Assembly: GCF_025060895.1 (NCBI RefSeq)
Contig: NZ_JANZKV010000107.1
Coordinates: forward strand, 1 to 32,374
DNA: 32,374 bases
Source: Stieleria sedimenti
Lineage (GTDB): Bacteria > Planctomycetota > Planctomycetia > Pirellulales > Pirellulaceae
Reading direction: 5' to 3'
Shown here: piece after piece, positions 1 through 8,001 of the stretch
Layout of the letters: the number at the start of each line of letters is the position of its first letter
How positions within the stretch are numbered: position 1 is the stretch's first letter
The notes under the pieces: model-generated
Seen by the model: only the letters and a program-made list of their open reading frames with translations
Told to the model about the DNA's origin: nothing
Database searches by the model: none
Translations under genes and position numbers: made by a program

Positions 1-42
1 CGGTATTGGGCTTTGACCCCGTTCGGGGTAGGCCACCAGCGG

Positions 43-702
43 CTACAGCGGTTTGACGCGCAGATTGCGGAAGTAGCAAACACTTTTGGGGTCGTGGGCT
101 TGCAGCGCGATCGTGCCTTCACCCAAACGGCGCTCAAAGTTTTTGTCGAACGCCTTTTTGTCTTCCGGTTCGGTGTAGTCGACCATCGTTTTCCCGTTGA
201 CGATCAATTGGATCCGGCGACCGGTCACGATGATTTCTTGAGTGTACCACTGGTTGTCTTTGATCCCGTTGGCGGCGAGGTCTGCGGCCGACACGTTTTC
301 CACTGCGTACAAGCTGCTCGTCTTCTTGGGGTCTTTGTGCGAGACGTTGACTTGGCATTCATAACCATGTTTCGGCCAGCCGGTCGGTTGGTACTTGGTG
401 TGGAAATAGATTCCGGCATTGCTACCCGGCGTCGTCATGACTTCGGCCTTGAAATGAAAATCCTTCATCGGAGCCAGCGGACCGACGTAGAACGCGTGGC
501 AGCGCTCGCCACGACAAACGAGCCGTCCTTCTTCGACCTGCCAGGCATTGGGGTTTTCTTCCGCCAGCTTCCAGCCCTCCATCGACTCCCCATCAAAGAT
601 CTTGACGAATCCGTCTTCCGAGGAGGGGGTTTCCGCGGGAGCGGTGTTGGCGATGAAGAAGCATGCCAATGCGACGGCGAATGAACAAGAGAAAGAACGC
701 AT
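43..702 (-). CDS. Secreted DUF1080 (3-keto-disaccharide hydrolase-like) protein
   Basis: A 219-residue protein with a signal peptide (hydrophobic core about residues 5-20, cleavage after TAPA) followed by one DUF1080 domain. The domain shows the usual opening 'FVKIFDGESMEGW', the central 'SNAGIYFH' strand and the closing 'GTIALQAHDP...FRNLRVKPL'. The family has a concanavalin-like beta-sandwich; some members hydrolyse 3-keto-disaccharides and many planctomycete members are uncharacterised exported proteins, so the substrate is unknown. The frame is open upstream to 867, but the ATG at 702 puts a signal peptide at the N-terminus, and the upstream part overlaps the terminator of the neighbouring cytochrome gene. 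It lies downstream of that gene on the same strand but is separated by the terminator, so it is probably its own transcription unit. Confidence 0.9.
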   Translation of the reverse strand: MRSFSCSFAVALACFFIANTAPAETPSSEDGFVKIFDGESMEGWKLAEENPNAWQVEEGRLVCRGERCHAFYVGPLAPMKDFHFKAEVMTTPGSNAGIYFHTKYQPTGWPKHGYECQVNVSHKDPKKTSSLYAVENVSAADLAANGIKDNQWYTQEIIVTGRRIQLIVNGKTMVDYTEPEDKKAFDKNFERRLGEGTIALQAHDPKSVCYFRNLRVKPL

Positions 703-818
703 CGTTGAAGACTCGATTGTGGGGTGGGGAAGGAGTGGGGTTTGTGGGCCGTCCACACTGTCGCGAACGTGGCGACGACATGGATTCATCGCTGGTTGTG
801 AAATGGACGACTTGCTCG

Positions 819-857
819 AAAAAAAACGCTTGCGGCACCGGGGTGCTGCAAGCGTTT
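819..857 (-). terminator. Rho-independent terminator of the CYICH cytochrome gene
   Basis: A near-perfect stem (AAACGCTTGCGGCACC against GGTGCTGCAAGCGTTT) lies 30 bases past the stop codon of the cytochrome gene. Read on the minus strand it is followed by an unbroken run of eight T. The polarity fits the gene ending at 888 and insulates the DUF1080 gene. Confidence 0.85.
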
Positions 858-887
858 GGTTTGTCACGTCGGCAATCAGAACGACGA

Positions 888-1286
888 CTATTCTTTGCCA
901 GAATCGGTCGCGGGGACTTCGCCGTTCTTGATCTTTTCGGCAAAGGTCTTTCCGTCTTTGCTCTTCTTCTCACCGGCTTTTTCAAGCCCGGCGTAGATCT
1001 TCTTCTGAGCTTCTTCGGGGTTTTCTTTGACCCAGTCTTTGGGGAAGTCTTCGGCTTTCAGGAACTCGTGGATGGCCTTGCCGTACTCGTTGCGGACCTT
1101 TTTCTTGTCTTCTTTGTTGACGTGGCAGATGTAGCAGCCGTGTTTACGGGCTGTTTTGACGAAGTCCTCGTCGACGTCATCGCCGCTCAAGTATTTGTTT
1201 TTCCATTGTTTGCTGAATTCGCTCGTCGCCAACGCGGGGCTGGCCAGAAGAGCGAGACAACCAAATAGAATTGCGAACCGTTTCAT
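888..1286 (-). CDS. Small exported monoheme cytochrome-like protein
   Basis: A 132-residue protein with a clear signal peptide (MKRFAILFGCLALLASPALA, cleavage after residue 20) and one c-type heme motif CYICH at residues 51-55. The rest is highly charged and Lys/Glu-rich, with about 14% lysine and no second CxxCH. There is no clear methionine-containing distal-ligand segment, so the heme ligation is not obvious and this may be a short planctomycete-specific family and not a classical cytochrome c. A GGAG ribosome-binding site sits 7 bases before the ATG. The gene has its own terminator at 819-857 and probably its own promoter upstream of 1286. The heme-attachment motif could in principle bind another metal, but export plus CxxCH favours heme. 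Confidence 0.75.
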   Translation of the reverse strand: MKRFAILFGCLALLASPALATSEFSKQWKNKYLSGDDVDEDFVKTARKHGCYICHVNKEDKKKVRNEYGKAIHEFLKAEDFPKDWVKENPEEAQKKIYAGLEKAGEKKSKDGKTFAEKIKNGEVPATDSGKE

Positions 1287-1433
1287 GCATTGTCTCCGAG
1301 GAAGAATCGATGCCTCGCACGCGGAGGCATGCCCAAGATAGGGGGCTTAGGTGGGTGGGGCATCGGTTTTGATCAACCGATTGACCTAATTAACGCTCAA
1401 ATCGACCGAAAAGTCAAATCGGGCACGGCGTTT

Positions 1434-1637
1434 TTAGAGGGTTTTCGAGCGGATTTGCCGTTTCAGCTGGCTCTGCAGCGGGTTCAGCGCGTGCGAGACG
1501 ACCCGGGCTTTCTGCCCCAAGGCGCCAGCCACTCGGGTTGGCACTTCGAGAAAACCCAGGTCGCTCGACTTGCTGCTGGCAGTGTTTTGACCCGGCCTGC
1601 CCCACGCACTCCGAGTCAGTTGCTGCTGCACAAGCAT
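1434..1637 (-). CDS. Possible small protein (67 residues), unknown
   Basis: An ATG-initiated reading frame with G/C-rich third positions and frequent CTG and CAG codons, as in neighbouring genes. The product is basic (end QLKRQIRSKTL), has no signal peptide, membrane segment or recognised motif, and no clear ribosome-binding site precedes it. It overlaps other open frames on both strands, so it may be chance in GC-rich DNA. It is listed because it is the best coding candidate in a 700-base spacer. Confidence 0.25.
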   Translation of the reverse strand: MLVQQQLTRSAWGRPGQNTASSKSSDLGFLEVPTRVAGALGQKARVVSHALNPLQSQLKRQIRSKTL

Positions 1638-1740
1638 GGATCGACTGTTCAGGGTGCTCGAATTGATTACAGCCCGGCGGTTGAGGGGAAACGGGCAATG
1701 CGTCCTGCTTTGACGCCGAAGGGTTAGCGGAACGGCGCGA

Positions 1741-1861
1741 GCGGGCTGTCGGTTTAGTGAGCCGGGACGCGTAATCGGCCGGGCATCCAGGCGCCCGCCC
1801 GAGGCCTTACGGCCAGCGGCTCACCATTGCCTCGACCAATTCCATTCAATCGACAGCCCGC
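1741..1861. repeat. REP-like nested palindrome, family A copy 1
   Basis: Inner arms GTGAGCCG (1757-1764) and CGGCTCAC (1817-1824) enclose a GC-rich centre with its own short inverted matches (GGCC...GGCC). Outer arms GCGGGCTGTCG (1741-1751) and CGACAGCCCGC (1851-1861) are an exact 11-bp inverted repeat. The core recurs at 4334-4400 and one outer arm recurs near 32301. The element is intergenic and has no coding capacity. Confidence 0.85.
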
Positions 1862-1924
1862 GAGCCGTCCGGTTGCGCTTCAAAAACACATTGAAAGACC
1901 GGAGGGCTCGCGCCCTACCGCTAA
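1862..1924. repeat. Intergenic hairpin repeat, family B copy 1
   Basis: Inverted arms GAGCCGTCCGGT (1862-1873) and ACCGGAGGGCTC (1898-1909), with one mismatch, are followed by the tail GCGCCCTACCGCTAA. The same arrangement recurs at 7857-7916 with perfect arms. It abuts family A copy 1, so the two elements form a mosaic. Confidence 0.8.
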
Positions 1925-1987
1925 CAAACAACACCCCGCTTGGCGCCAAAGTAGATGGCATCGGGGCAACGGTCTCGGCGAGGCGGC

Positions 1988-2845
1988 TTACCGCCGCACG
2001 AGTTCGCGAAAGGCCTTGTTCAGCTGCTGGGTGATCGGGCCGACCTTGCCATCGCCGATCTGTCGTCCGTCGAGCGTCACGGCGGGAATCACTTCGGCCG
2101 CGCTGCCGGTCAAGAAGCACTCGTCGGCGACGTAGATGTCGTGCCGCGTCATCGGCAGTTCGGTGGTTTCGATGCCCGCTTCGCGCGCCAGTTCCAATAC
2201 GGCATTGCGGGTGACGCCTTCCAGGATGCCGGCTTCGATCGGCGGTGTGTTCAGTCGACCGTTTTTGATCACGAACAAATTGTCGCCGGTGCACTCGGCC
2301 ACTTCGCCTTTATGGTTGAGCATCAGCGCTTCGATGCAACCGGCTTTGAGCCCCTCCATCTTGGCCAGAATATTGTTCAGGTAGTTGAGCGACTTGATCC
2401 GCGGGCTGAGCGCCGCCGGATGGTTTCGAATCGTCGACGCGGTGACCAGTTCCAAACCATTTTCGTAGTACGACTCGGGGTACAGCGTGATGGAGTCGGC
2501 GATGATGATGACTTGCGGATCGGAACATTTGAACGGATCGAGCCCCAGCGGACCGACGCCGCGAGTGACGATCAAGCGGATGTAGCCGTCGACAATCTCG
2601 TTCTTGGCAACCGTTTCGTTGGTGTCGGCGGCGAGCTGTTCCAAGGAGATGGGAAGCTGCAAATTGATCGCACAGGCCGATTCATCGAGCCGTTTGAGGT
2701 GCTCGGCCAAGCGAAACACCTTCTTGCCGTAGATCCGCATGCCTTCAAAGACGCCGTCGCCGTAGAGCAGGCCGTGGTCGTAGACGCTGATTTTCGCGTC
2801 TTCCGGGGCATGGAATTGGCCGTTGATATAGATCTGTCGGGACAT
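1988..2845 (-). CDS. ilvE: Branched-chain amino acid aminotransferase (class IV, PLP)
   Basis: A 285-residue fold-type IV aminotransferase of usual length. It opens with the family signature IYINGQFHAPEDAKISVYDHG and carries the PLP-binding lysine K151 in RIKSLNYLNN, then the 'EALMLN..GEVAECTGDNLFVI' segment and 'GILEGVTRNAVLELA'. It catalyses the last step of valine, leucine and isoleucine synthesis in the cytoplasm; D-amino acid aminotransferase and aminodeoxychorismate lyase share the fold, but the EALMLN and ECTGDNLF segments favour IlvE. It starts 39 bases after the fabI stop on the same strand and is probably co-transcribed with fabZ and fabI. There is no good Shine-Dalgarno sequence before the ATG, which is common in planctomycetes. 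Confidence 0.92.
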   Translation of the reverse strand: MSRQIYINGQFHAPEDAKISVYDHGLLYGDGVFEGMRIYGKKVFRLAEHLKRLDESACAINLQLPISLEQLAADTNETVAKNEIVDGYIRLIVTRGVGPLGLDPFKCSDPQVIIIADSITLYPESYYENGLELVTASTIRNHPAALSPRIKSLNYLNNILAKMEGLKAGCIEALMLNHKGEVAECTGDNLFVIKNGRLNTPPIEAGILEGVTRNAVLELAREAGIETTELPMTRHDIYVADECFLTGSAAEVIPAVTLDGRQIGDGKVGPITQQLNKAFRELVRR

Positions 2846-2884
2846 GTCGATTGAAAACAGGGGACGCGATAGGGAGGAACGAAA

Positions 2885-3679
2885 TCAGCCGAGTTGGGAA
2901 TCGGTCACGGCACCGACGACGGAAGCGTCAAAATAGTTGATCGACATTCCAGCGTCGACAACCACTGATTGGGCCGTGATCCCACTACTTCGCGAGGACA
3001 ACAGAAATGCTGCCGTCTGGGCAACTTCTTCCGTTTTCACCGCCTCCTTGCGGGGGATGACCTGTTCGGCGTAGAGGTAAGAATCGACGTAACCGGGAAT
3101 GCCGGCCGAGGCACTGGTCTTGAGCAATCCGGCGGCCACGGCGTTGAAACGGACTCGACTGAACCGGCTGAACGACTTGGTCAGAAACGCCAGCGACGAT
3201 TCCAATGCCGCTTTGATCGGCGCCATGAATCCATAGCTCTCACTGGCCATGCGGGTGGTGCTGATCCCGATTGTGACGACCGACGCGTCGGGGGCAAAGC
3301 GATCTTTCAAGGCGTTGGAGAGGTTGATCAGGGAGTAGGCGGAGATGTCCACCGCCTGCAAGAATTGTTGTCGCGTCGTTTCGTGAAACGGCCGAATGCC
3401 GTCGGGATAATCGGCAAACGCGATCGAGTGCACCATTCCCGCCAGCGTGACACCTTCGTCGCCCAGCTGGTTCGCCAAGGCGTCGATCTGATCTTGGTGT
3501 TCGACGTCGCAAATCCGCACGTCACGGTCACGCAGCAGTTTCGCGGTACTTTCCTTGCGGGATTGGCTGCGGACGGCGTAAATCACGTTTCCACCGGCTT
3601 GTTCGATGATCCGCGCGATCGCGTAGGCCACGCTTTTCTTGTTGGCGACGCCCAGGACCAGGTAGGTCTTTCCGGACAT
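2885..3679 (-). CDS. fabI: Enoyl-[acyl-carrier-protein] reductase (NADH), FabI type
   Basis: A 264-residue short-chain dehydrogenase fold protein of normal FabI length. The nucleotide-binding start is the FabI-specific form [15 protein letters not shown], with '[10 protein letters not shown]' at residues 81-90. The catalytic pair is Y149 and K156 ([13 protein letters not shown]), spaced Y-x6-K as in FabI and unlike the Y-x3-K of ordinary short-chain dehydrogenases. It catalyses the last reduction of each fatty-acid elongation cycle. The frame stays open far upstream into fabZ, but homology begins at [10 protein letters not shown], so the ATG at 3679 is chosen; a GTG five codons earlier is possible. 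It lies 41 bases after fabZ and before ilvE, giving a small lipid/branched-chain gene set. Confidence 0.93.
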   Translation of the reverse strand: MSGKTYLVLGVANKKSVAYAIARIIEQAGGNVIYAVRSQSRKESTAKLLRDRDVRICDVEHQDQIDALANQLGDEGVTLAGMVHSIAFADYPDGIRPFHETTRQQFLQAVDISAYSLINLSNALKDRFAPDASVVTIGISTTRMASESYGFMAPIKAALESSLAFLTKSFSRFSRVRFNAVAAGLLKTSASAGIPGYVDSYLYAEQVIPRKEAVKTEEVAQTAAFLLSSRSSGITAQSVVVDAGMSINYFDASVVGAVTDSQLG

Positions 3680-3720
3680 CTGCAAAAAATCCACCACGGC
3701 CGGTTGGTTGTCTTGGTCGC

Positions 3721-4179
3721 TCACCGCTGCGTCTCCTCGCTCGTCGCCGGCGGCTCGGGGCCGCTGACGCTGACGGCAAAATCGAGCCGCATCGCCATTT
3801 TTCCATCGAGCAGCATCTTGCCGGTCAAATAGTAGGCATTGCTGAGCTGATCGTTCAGCGTCACGTGTATTTCGACGGTGTCGCCGGGGCGGATCATGCG
3901 TTTGAATTTGACGCTGTCCATGCGGGTCGCCACTGGCACGCTGCCCGGCGCGCTGTCCATCTGTTGATGCAGCAACACCGCGCCGGCCTGCAAACAGCAT
4001 TCGCACTGGATCACGCCGGGGACGATCGGTTGCCCCGGAAAGTGGCCCTGGACGAAAAATTCATCCGCCGAAAACCACTTTTTGCAGACAATGGAAGTCT
4101 CGCTCTGCTCGCAGATTTCGTCAATCAGACGCATTGGCGGGCGGTGGGGGATCGCCTGTTCGATTGCTTCGATACTCAT
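3721..4179 (-). CDS. fabZ: 3-hydroxyacyl-ACP dehydratase, FabZ-like hot-dog protein
   Basis: A 152-residue hot-dog fold protein. It has the FabZ N-terminal motif '[13 protein letters not shown]' and the active-site helix '[23 protein letters not shown]', with catalytic His46 and Glu60. FabZ dehydrates 3-hydroxyacyl-ACP, the step just before FabI, which is encoded next. The C-terminal tail after about residue 138 is Pro/Glu-rich and not part of the fold. The helix reads CECCLQ where typical FabZ has an E-ALAQ segment, so it is somewhat divergent; a related hot-dog enzyme such as FabA or a beta-hydroxydecanoyl dehydratase-like paralogue is possible but less likely given the neighbour. Confidence 0.85.
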   Translation of the reverse strand: MSIEAIEQAIPHRPPMRLIDEICEQSETSIVCKKWFSADEFFVQGHFPGQPIVPGVIQCECCLQAGAVLLHQQMDSAPGSVPVATRMDSVKFKRMIRPGDTVEIHVTLNDQLSNAYYLTGKMLLDGKMAMRLDFAVSVSGPEPPATSEETQR

Positions 4180-4597
4180 GAGCGTAATTGAAGTGTTGAT
4201 CGGCGCAGCGCCAAGACGGCAAGCAGATCGGAAAGCCCGGCTGCGGGGCGCATGCAGTGTCCAAATCAGGAGGCAGGGGGCTGTCGATAGGGGAAATCGC
4301 GAAACGGCGTGATCCCTCCTGCGATTGGATTGAGTGAGCCGCGACGCGTGAGCGGCCGGGCAATCTCGTGTTGCCCGAGGCCTGAGGGCCAGCGGCTCAC
4401 CCTTGACTTCTCAGATTCCGATAAATCGACAATCCGCCCGCGAGTCCCCTCACCCCAAAACGAGGCGTGGAAAGGGCAACAGGGGAAATGCCAGCGACGG
4501 GGAGACCCGCGCAGCTTCATCACGCGGGAGGGCTCTGAAGGCTGATCCGGGCGAAAACGCCGCGTGCCCCTTTCCTCGTTGGCCGGAGACGATCATC
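4180..4597. other. Divergent intergenic region between fabZ and pgsA
   Basis: About 420 bases between the divergent starts of fabZ (minus) and pgsA (plus). It must hold both promoters, but no consensus pair stands out. Family A repeat copy 2 occupies 4334-4400. Past it, 4401-4445 resembles the flank of copy 1 (AATCGACA...CCCGCGAG). The remaining sequence shows nothing recognisable. Confidence 0.6.
4334..4400. repeat. REP-like palindrome, family A copy 2
   Basis: Starts GTGAGCCG and ends CGGCTCAC, with the shared internal words GACGCGT, CGGCCGGGCA, GCCCGAGGCCT and GGCCAGCGGCTCAC. It is about 67 bases against 68 for copy 1 and in the same orientation. Similarity to copy 1 continues about 45 bases downstream. 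Confidence 0.85.
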
Positions 4598-5290
4598 ATG
4601 TCGACAGTCCGTTGTGCAGCCCCGACGCGTCTGAATCATTCCCAAAAAGCAGTGCCCTTGCCGCCGTCACCGCAGTCCGTGCCTCCCGAATCGCCTCCCG
4701 AAATGCTCCGTTCGATCGGGAAGCGTTCGATCTACAACGTGCCCAACGCGTTGACCAGCATTCGGTTCGCAATGGCAATCGCCGTGATGGCGCTGATTCC
4801 GGCGGGCTATTTCCTGGCCGCGACGGTCGTCTTTTTGGTCGCCGCGTCGACCGATTGGATGGACGGCTATTGGGCACGCAAGTACGGCCAGGTCACCAAA
4901 TTCGGCCGGATCTTTGATCCGTTTGTCGACAAAATCATCATCTGCGGCTCGTTCATCGCCCTGGTCGGGGTGGCCAACTCACCCGTCGCCTCGTGGATGG
5001 CCACGCTGGTCGTCGGTCGCGAGTTGCTGGTGACCAGTTTACGCGGCATGGTCGAGGGCAGCGGCAAAGATTTCTCGGCCAGCTGGCTGGGCAAATGGAA
5101 AATGGTGCTGCAGTGCGCCGCCGTCGTCGCTTCGCTGATCTTTCTGCAATACGAAACGGCTCCGTCCTGGCTGTCTTTCACCACGCTGGGATTGGTCTGG
5201 GGATCGATCCTGCTGACCGTGTACTCGGGTTACGATTACACGCTGGCCGCGGCAAGGCTGATGCAGGACGAACCAGACGAACCGGAATGA
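4598..5290 (+). CDS. pgsA: CDP-alcohol phosphatidyltransferase (phosphatidylglycerophosphate synthase-like)
   Basis: A 230-residue membrane protein with an exact CDP-alcohol phosphatidyltransferase signature D-G-x2-A-R-x8-G-x3-D-x3-D (D89, G90, A93, R94, G103, D107, D111). The segment 'IYNVPNALTSIRF' just before the first membrane helix is typical of PgsA, which joins CDP-diacylglycerol and glycerol-3-phosphate in the first step of phosphatidylglycerol and cardiolipin synthesis. About five or six hydrophobic segments follow. The first 35 residues are Pro/Ser-rich and unconserved; ATG 4703 (MLRSIGKR) is an alternative start. A GGAG lies upstream of the chosen ATG at 4598. The next gene begins 7 bases after the stop, so the two are very likely co-transcribed. 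Confidence 0.88.
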   Translation: MSTVRCAAPTRLNHSQKAVPLPPSPQSVPPESPPEMLRSIGKRSIYNVPNALTSIRFAMAIAVMALIPAGYFLAATVVFLVAASTDWMDGYWARKYGQVTKFGRIFDPFVDKIIICGSFIALVGVANSPVASWMATLVVGRELLVTSLRGMVEGSGKDFSASWLGKWKMVLQCAAVVASLIFLQYETAPSWLSFTTLGLVWGSILLTVYSGYDYTLAAARLMQDEPDEPE

Positions 5291-5297
5291 ACGCTCC

Positions 5298-6287
5298 ATG
5301 CAGCGCGTGAACCTCTTTGAAATCGGCTTCATCGCCATCTCGCTGACCGTGCTCGCGCTTCTCGTTGCCGGCGGCGTGCTCTGGATCCAGTGGTGGCGTG
5401 GACGGGGCCAACGAAATCTCTGCGGAGACGTTTCGCCTGACTTGATCACCCGACTCCCCCAGCCCCGGCCGCGCTGGACGGTTTTTGATTTCCTGTTGAT
5501 GTTCGGCATGATGATCCTGGTGGGGGCGTCCTTGCAGCAATCGCTGCCGACGCCGCAACAGGAGACAGACGAAACGCCAACCGCCGCCGAAGTGGTCGAG
5601 CAGGCGGTCGACGCCACGCCGGAGGAGGCTTCGGCTGAGGAGGCTTCGACCAAAGACCCGAGTGATCGCGCCGCGAAGCTTCGCAGCCAGGTTCGGATCC
5701 ACTTCATCGCCAACCTCGTCGCCTTCGTGCTCACCTTGCTCTTCTTGCGATTGACGCAAGGGGCGACGCTGGCGCACTTGAGCTTGGTTCCCAATCGAGA
5801 CGACGTCCGCCGCGGGCTGTTTGCGACCGTTTGGATCCTCGCTCCCGTGTTGTTGTTGAATCTGCTGGTTTCCAATCTGGTTCAATACGAACACACGGTG
5901 ACCAACTTGCTGGCCGAAGAGAGCGGGACGCGGACGTTTCTCGCCCTGCTTGTTTCAGCGGCGTGTTTGACCCCGATCGTCGAAGAGTTTCAATTCCGGC
6001 TGCTGCTGCAAGGCGGGTTGCAACAGATCGCCGACCCGCCGCCTGATTCCGACGCCATGTCGTTTTGGAAACCTTCCACGGCCTGGCCGATCTACGTCAC
6101 CAGTTTGCTGTTCGCGGCGATGCATTGGGGCCAAGGGGCCGCGCCGATTCCGCTGTTTTTCCTTTCGGTCGGATTGGGGTTTTTGTACCAGCGAACCGGC
6201 CGGTTGGTTCCAGCCATCGTCGTTCACATGCTGCTCAATGCGGCGACGCTGTGCATGGAGTTTTGCCGCGTCAACGCGGGGTTGTAA
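5298..6287 (+). CDS. CPBP-family intramembrane glutamic protease (CAAX/Abi type)
   Basis: A 329-residue polytopic protein. The CPBP catalytic motifs are present: E229-E230 followed by FQFR (EExxFR form, residues 229-234), H276 in FAAMHWGQG, and H310 with N314 in VVHMLLNA. These match the Rce1-type glutamate/histidine active site in the membrane. The N-terminal helix (about 10-30) is followed by a Pro-rich cytoplasmic stretch, a second helix (64-80), an acidic Glu/Ala-rich linker (85-120) and then the catalytic core. Known family members process prenylated proteins, peptides or signalling factors; the substrate here is unknown. It directly follows pgsA. Confidence 0.9.
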   Translation: MQRVNLFEIGFIAISLTVLALLVAGGVLWIQWWRGRGQRNLCGDVSPDLITRLPQPRPRWTVFDFLLMFGMMILVGASLQQSLPTPQQETDETPTAAEVVEQAVDATPEEASAEEASTKDPSDRAAKLRSQVRIHFIANLVAFVLTLLFLRLTQGATLAHLSLVPNRDDVRRGLFATVWILAPVLLLNLLVSNLVQYEHTVTNLLAEESGTRTFLALLVSAACLTPIVEEFQFRLLLQGGLQQIADPPPDSDAMSFWKPSTAWPIYVTSLLFAAMHWGQGAAPIPLFFLSVGLGFLYQRTGRLVPAIVVHMLLNAATLCMEFCRVNAGL

Positions 6288-6375
6288 CGCTTCACTCGCC
6301 ACTCCTGCCAGGCGTTGGTGTTGTGGTTCGAAATCACTCCGTCACAACCACTCGCCCCTCCCCTCGCTGCGCTCG

Positions 6376-6396
6376 ACCCTCCCTGCCAGGGAGGGT
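6376..6396. repeat. Perfect hairpin between convergent genes
   Basis: ACCCTCCCTG (6376-6385), one spacer base, then CAGGGAGGGT (6387-6396): a perfect 10-bp inverted repeat between two converging genes. It is embedded in a C-rich stretch (6352-6396) that repeats CCCTC words. There is no T run on either side, so it may be an intergenic repeat or a bidirectional pause/termination structure, and not a classical terminator. Confidence 0.6.
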
Positions 6397-6463
6397 GACT
6401 CCAAGTGGGTAGACACCAATACTGCCAGTAGATTGACTTGATGTCTTGCGGCGTGTGCAACTC

Positions 6464-7837
6464 TCAATGGTCGGCGTTTGATTTTGGCAGATTCGCAGCA
6501 ATCACGCTGGCGATCAATCCTGGCAAAAAGATCGCGGCGGCGTCGGCAAAGCGTCCCAATGGCGGACTCGACAGAATCACAAAGCCGACGTTGAAGATCA
6601 CGTACGAGATTGCGACGACCGCAAACGCATTCCAGCCACTGGGGAAAACGATCGGGCCGAGCGTCGGTTGCTTGGTCGCTTTGATCAACAGCCCCAGCAA
6701 TCCCAACAAGATCATCGGCAGAAAGATCGGATGCATCGCGAGGTTCGCCGCGGTGCCCCATACGCCGCGACGCACCGCTAACAACAACCATCGCAAGTAG
6801 CCGCCGGGGGACCGCGAGAGGATCGCTCGATTGAAATCACCGATTCGTCGGTGAACGGCGACTTGCGGTGCGACCAGACCGACAGCATCTCGCTGCGCGA
6901 ACGGGTCGCGGGCGAGCGGCCAAACGACGCCATAGTTGATCTGTCCCCATTGCTCCTCGATCGTCAACGTCGGTAGCGAGCCGCCGGTTGGGCCGGGCAA
7001 TTGAAATCCCTTTCTCTTCAGTTCGTCGGCGACCGCTCGTCCCAGCTCGCCCGACTCGCCGGGCAGATCCCTCAACGTCTGTGGCGAAACCGTTTGAACC
7101 AGGATCGCGGAGAGGTTCTGGTGACCGAACGGGGCGATGCCGAAATCGGACACCACCAGTTTCCGAAAACACATCCAGCCCACGACGACCACCGCGACCG
7201 AGAGGGCGAGTTTGAATCCCAGTCGTCGTGACGGTGGGAGCGTTGTCTCCATCGTTTCAGCAGCGTTGTGGGCTTCGCGGCGATGGGACAACAGCCAACC
7301 GGCCACCGCAATCCACGGAATCAGGAACAGATAGGCCGGTCTTACAAAGATGGTTAAAACCGCGGCAACTGCACACGCGATCGCTTGGGGCGTCGATCGT
7401 GTGCCACTGGCGTTGATCAATAACGCGGCGGTGATCACACCCAGCGACGCCGCCGGGGCATCGGTGCTGACGGTGTTGATGTGGTCGGCCGCCGTGCATC
7501 CGACCAACACGCAACCGGCCGCCGCGGCTGCCGAGCGCAGCGGCATCCCACGGCCAATCAAGGCTTCGGCCAGGATCCACGACGCGGTCGCGTGCAGCAG
7601 TACGTGCAGCAGCGGAACCCAGGACAGTCCGACGGTCGCGTCGATGATGGACAAAGCGATCGGGTAGGCCGGCGTGCGAATCGAAAGCAGCGCATCGGTC
7701 AATGAGTTCAGCGGATAATTGACGTAGCTGGGCGTGTCGTTGACCGTGTGCACGGAAAGACGGCCCGAGACGGCGGCCAGGGTGAAGCCGGTCAAGGCGA
7801 ACAGGATCCATCGAACTGCTGGGGCGTTCCGTTTCAT
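6464..7837 (-). CDS. Polytopic membrane protein, possible GT-C glycosyltransferase
   Basis: A 457-residue protein with about eleven hydrophobic segments (near residues 9-25, 57-92, 102-115, 128-142, 152-184, 207-223, 369-386, 400-420, 429-449). There is a roughly 140-residue extracytoplasmic part between 224 and 368. After the first helix comes an acidic loop (NDTPSYVNYP) with Asp33, the place where GT-C transferases of the GT39/PMT class carry a catalytic acidic residue. That layout is suggestive only; I do not recognise a specific family. Such enzymes add sugars from lipid carriers outside the membrane. It converges on the CPBP protease gene and is 164 bases downstream of der, with a family B repeat between. 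Confidence 0.6.
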   Translation of the reverse strand: MKRNAPAVRWILFALTGFTLAAVSGRLSVHTVNDTPSYVNYPLNSLTDALLSIRTPAYPIALSIIDATVGLSWVPLLHVLLHATASWILAEALIGRGMPLRSAAAAAGCVLVGCTAADHINTVSTDAPAASLGVITAALLINASGTRSTPQAIACAVAAVLTIFVRPAYLFLIPWIAVAGWLLSHRREAHNAAETMETTLPPSRRLGFKLALSVAVVVVGWMCFRKLVVSDFGIAPFGHQNLSAILVQTVSPQTLRDLPGESGELGRAVADELKRKGFQLPGPTGGSLPTLTIEEQWGQINYGVVWPLARDPFAQRDAVGLVAPQVAVHRRIGDFNRAILSRSPGGYLRWLLLAVRRGVWGTAANLAMHPIFLPMILLGLLGLLIKATKQPTLGPIVFPSGWNAFAVVAISYVIFNVGFVILSSPPLGRFADAAAIFLPGLIASVIAANLPKSNADH

Positions 7838-7856
7838 CGACTTTGTGATCGTTAGA

Positions 7857-7916
7857 GAGCCCTCCGGTGTTTTGGCAAAGAGGAAGAACCGGAGGGCTCG
7901 CGCCCTGCCGCTAAAA
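7857..7916. repeat. Intergenic hairpin repeat, family B copy 2
   Basis: Perfect 12-bp arms GAGCCCTCCGGT (7857-7868) and ACCGGAGGGCTC (7888-7899) with a 19-base A/G-rich loop, then GCGCCCTGCCGCTAA. It is the same design and tail as copy 1 at 1862-1924. It lies just upstream of the membrane protein start at 7837. Confidence 0.8.
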
Positions 7917-8001
7917 CCTCAAGAAACACATGGACTGACCCCATTTCAGCGGCCCAGGCTGGTTACTGCTGCATTGACAGGCTGGAAGCCTCTCCCACCA
8001 C

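Larger units (their letters stand above)
1287..1987. other. Gene-poor spacer with palindromic repeats
   Basis: About 700 bases between the cytochrome start and the ilvE stop. It holds a 7-bp inverted repeat (ATGCCTC/GAGGCAT, 1310-1330) in the cytochrome leader, one weak small reading frame (1434-1637, minus), a large nested palindrome (1741-1861) and a second repeat (1862-1924). No conserved gene was recognised. Confidence 0.6.

Noticed and set aside
3680-4006. Upstream extension of fabI
   Set aside because: It runs through fabZ in another frame; FabI homology starts exactly at the ATG at 3679.
6376-6396. Classical rho-independent terminator for the CPBP protease gene
   Set aside because: The stem is perfect but no T run follows on either strand, so it is listed only as a hairpin repeat.
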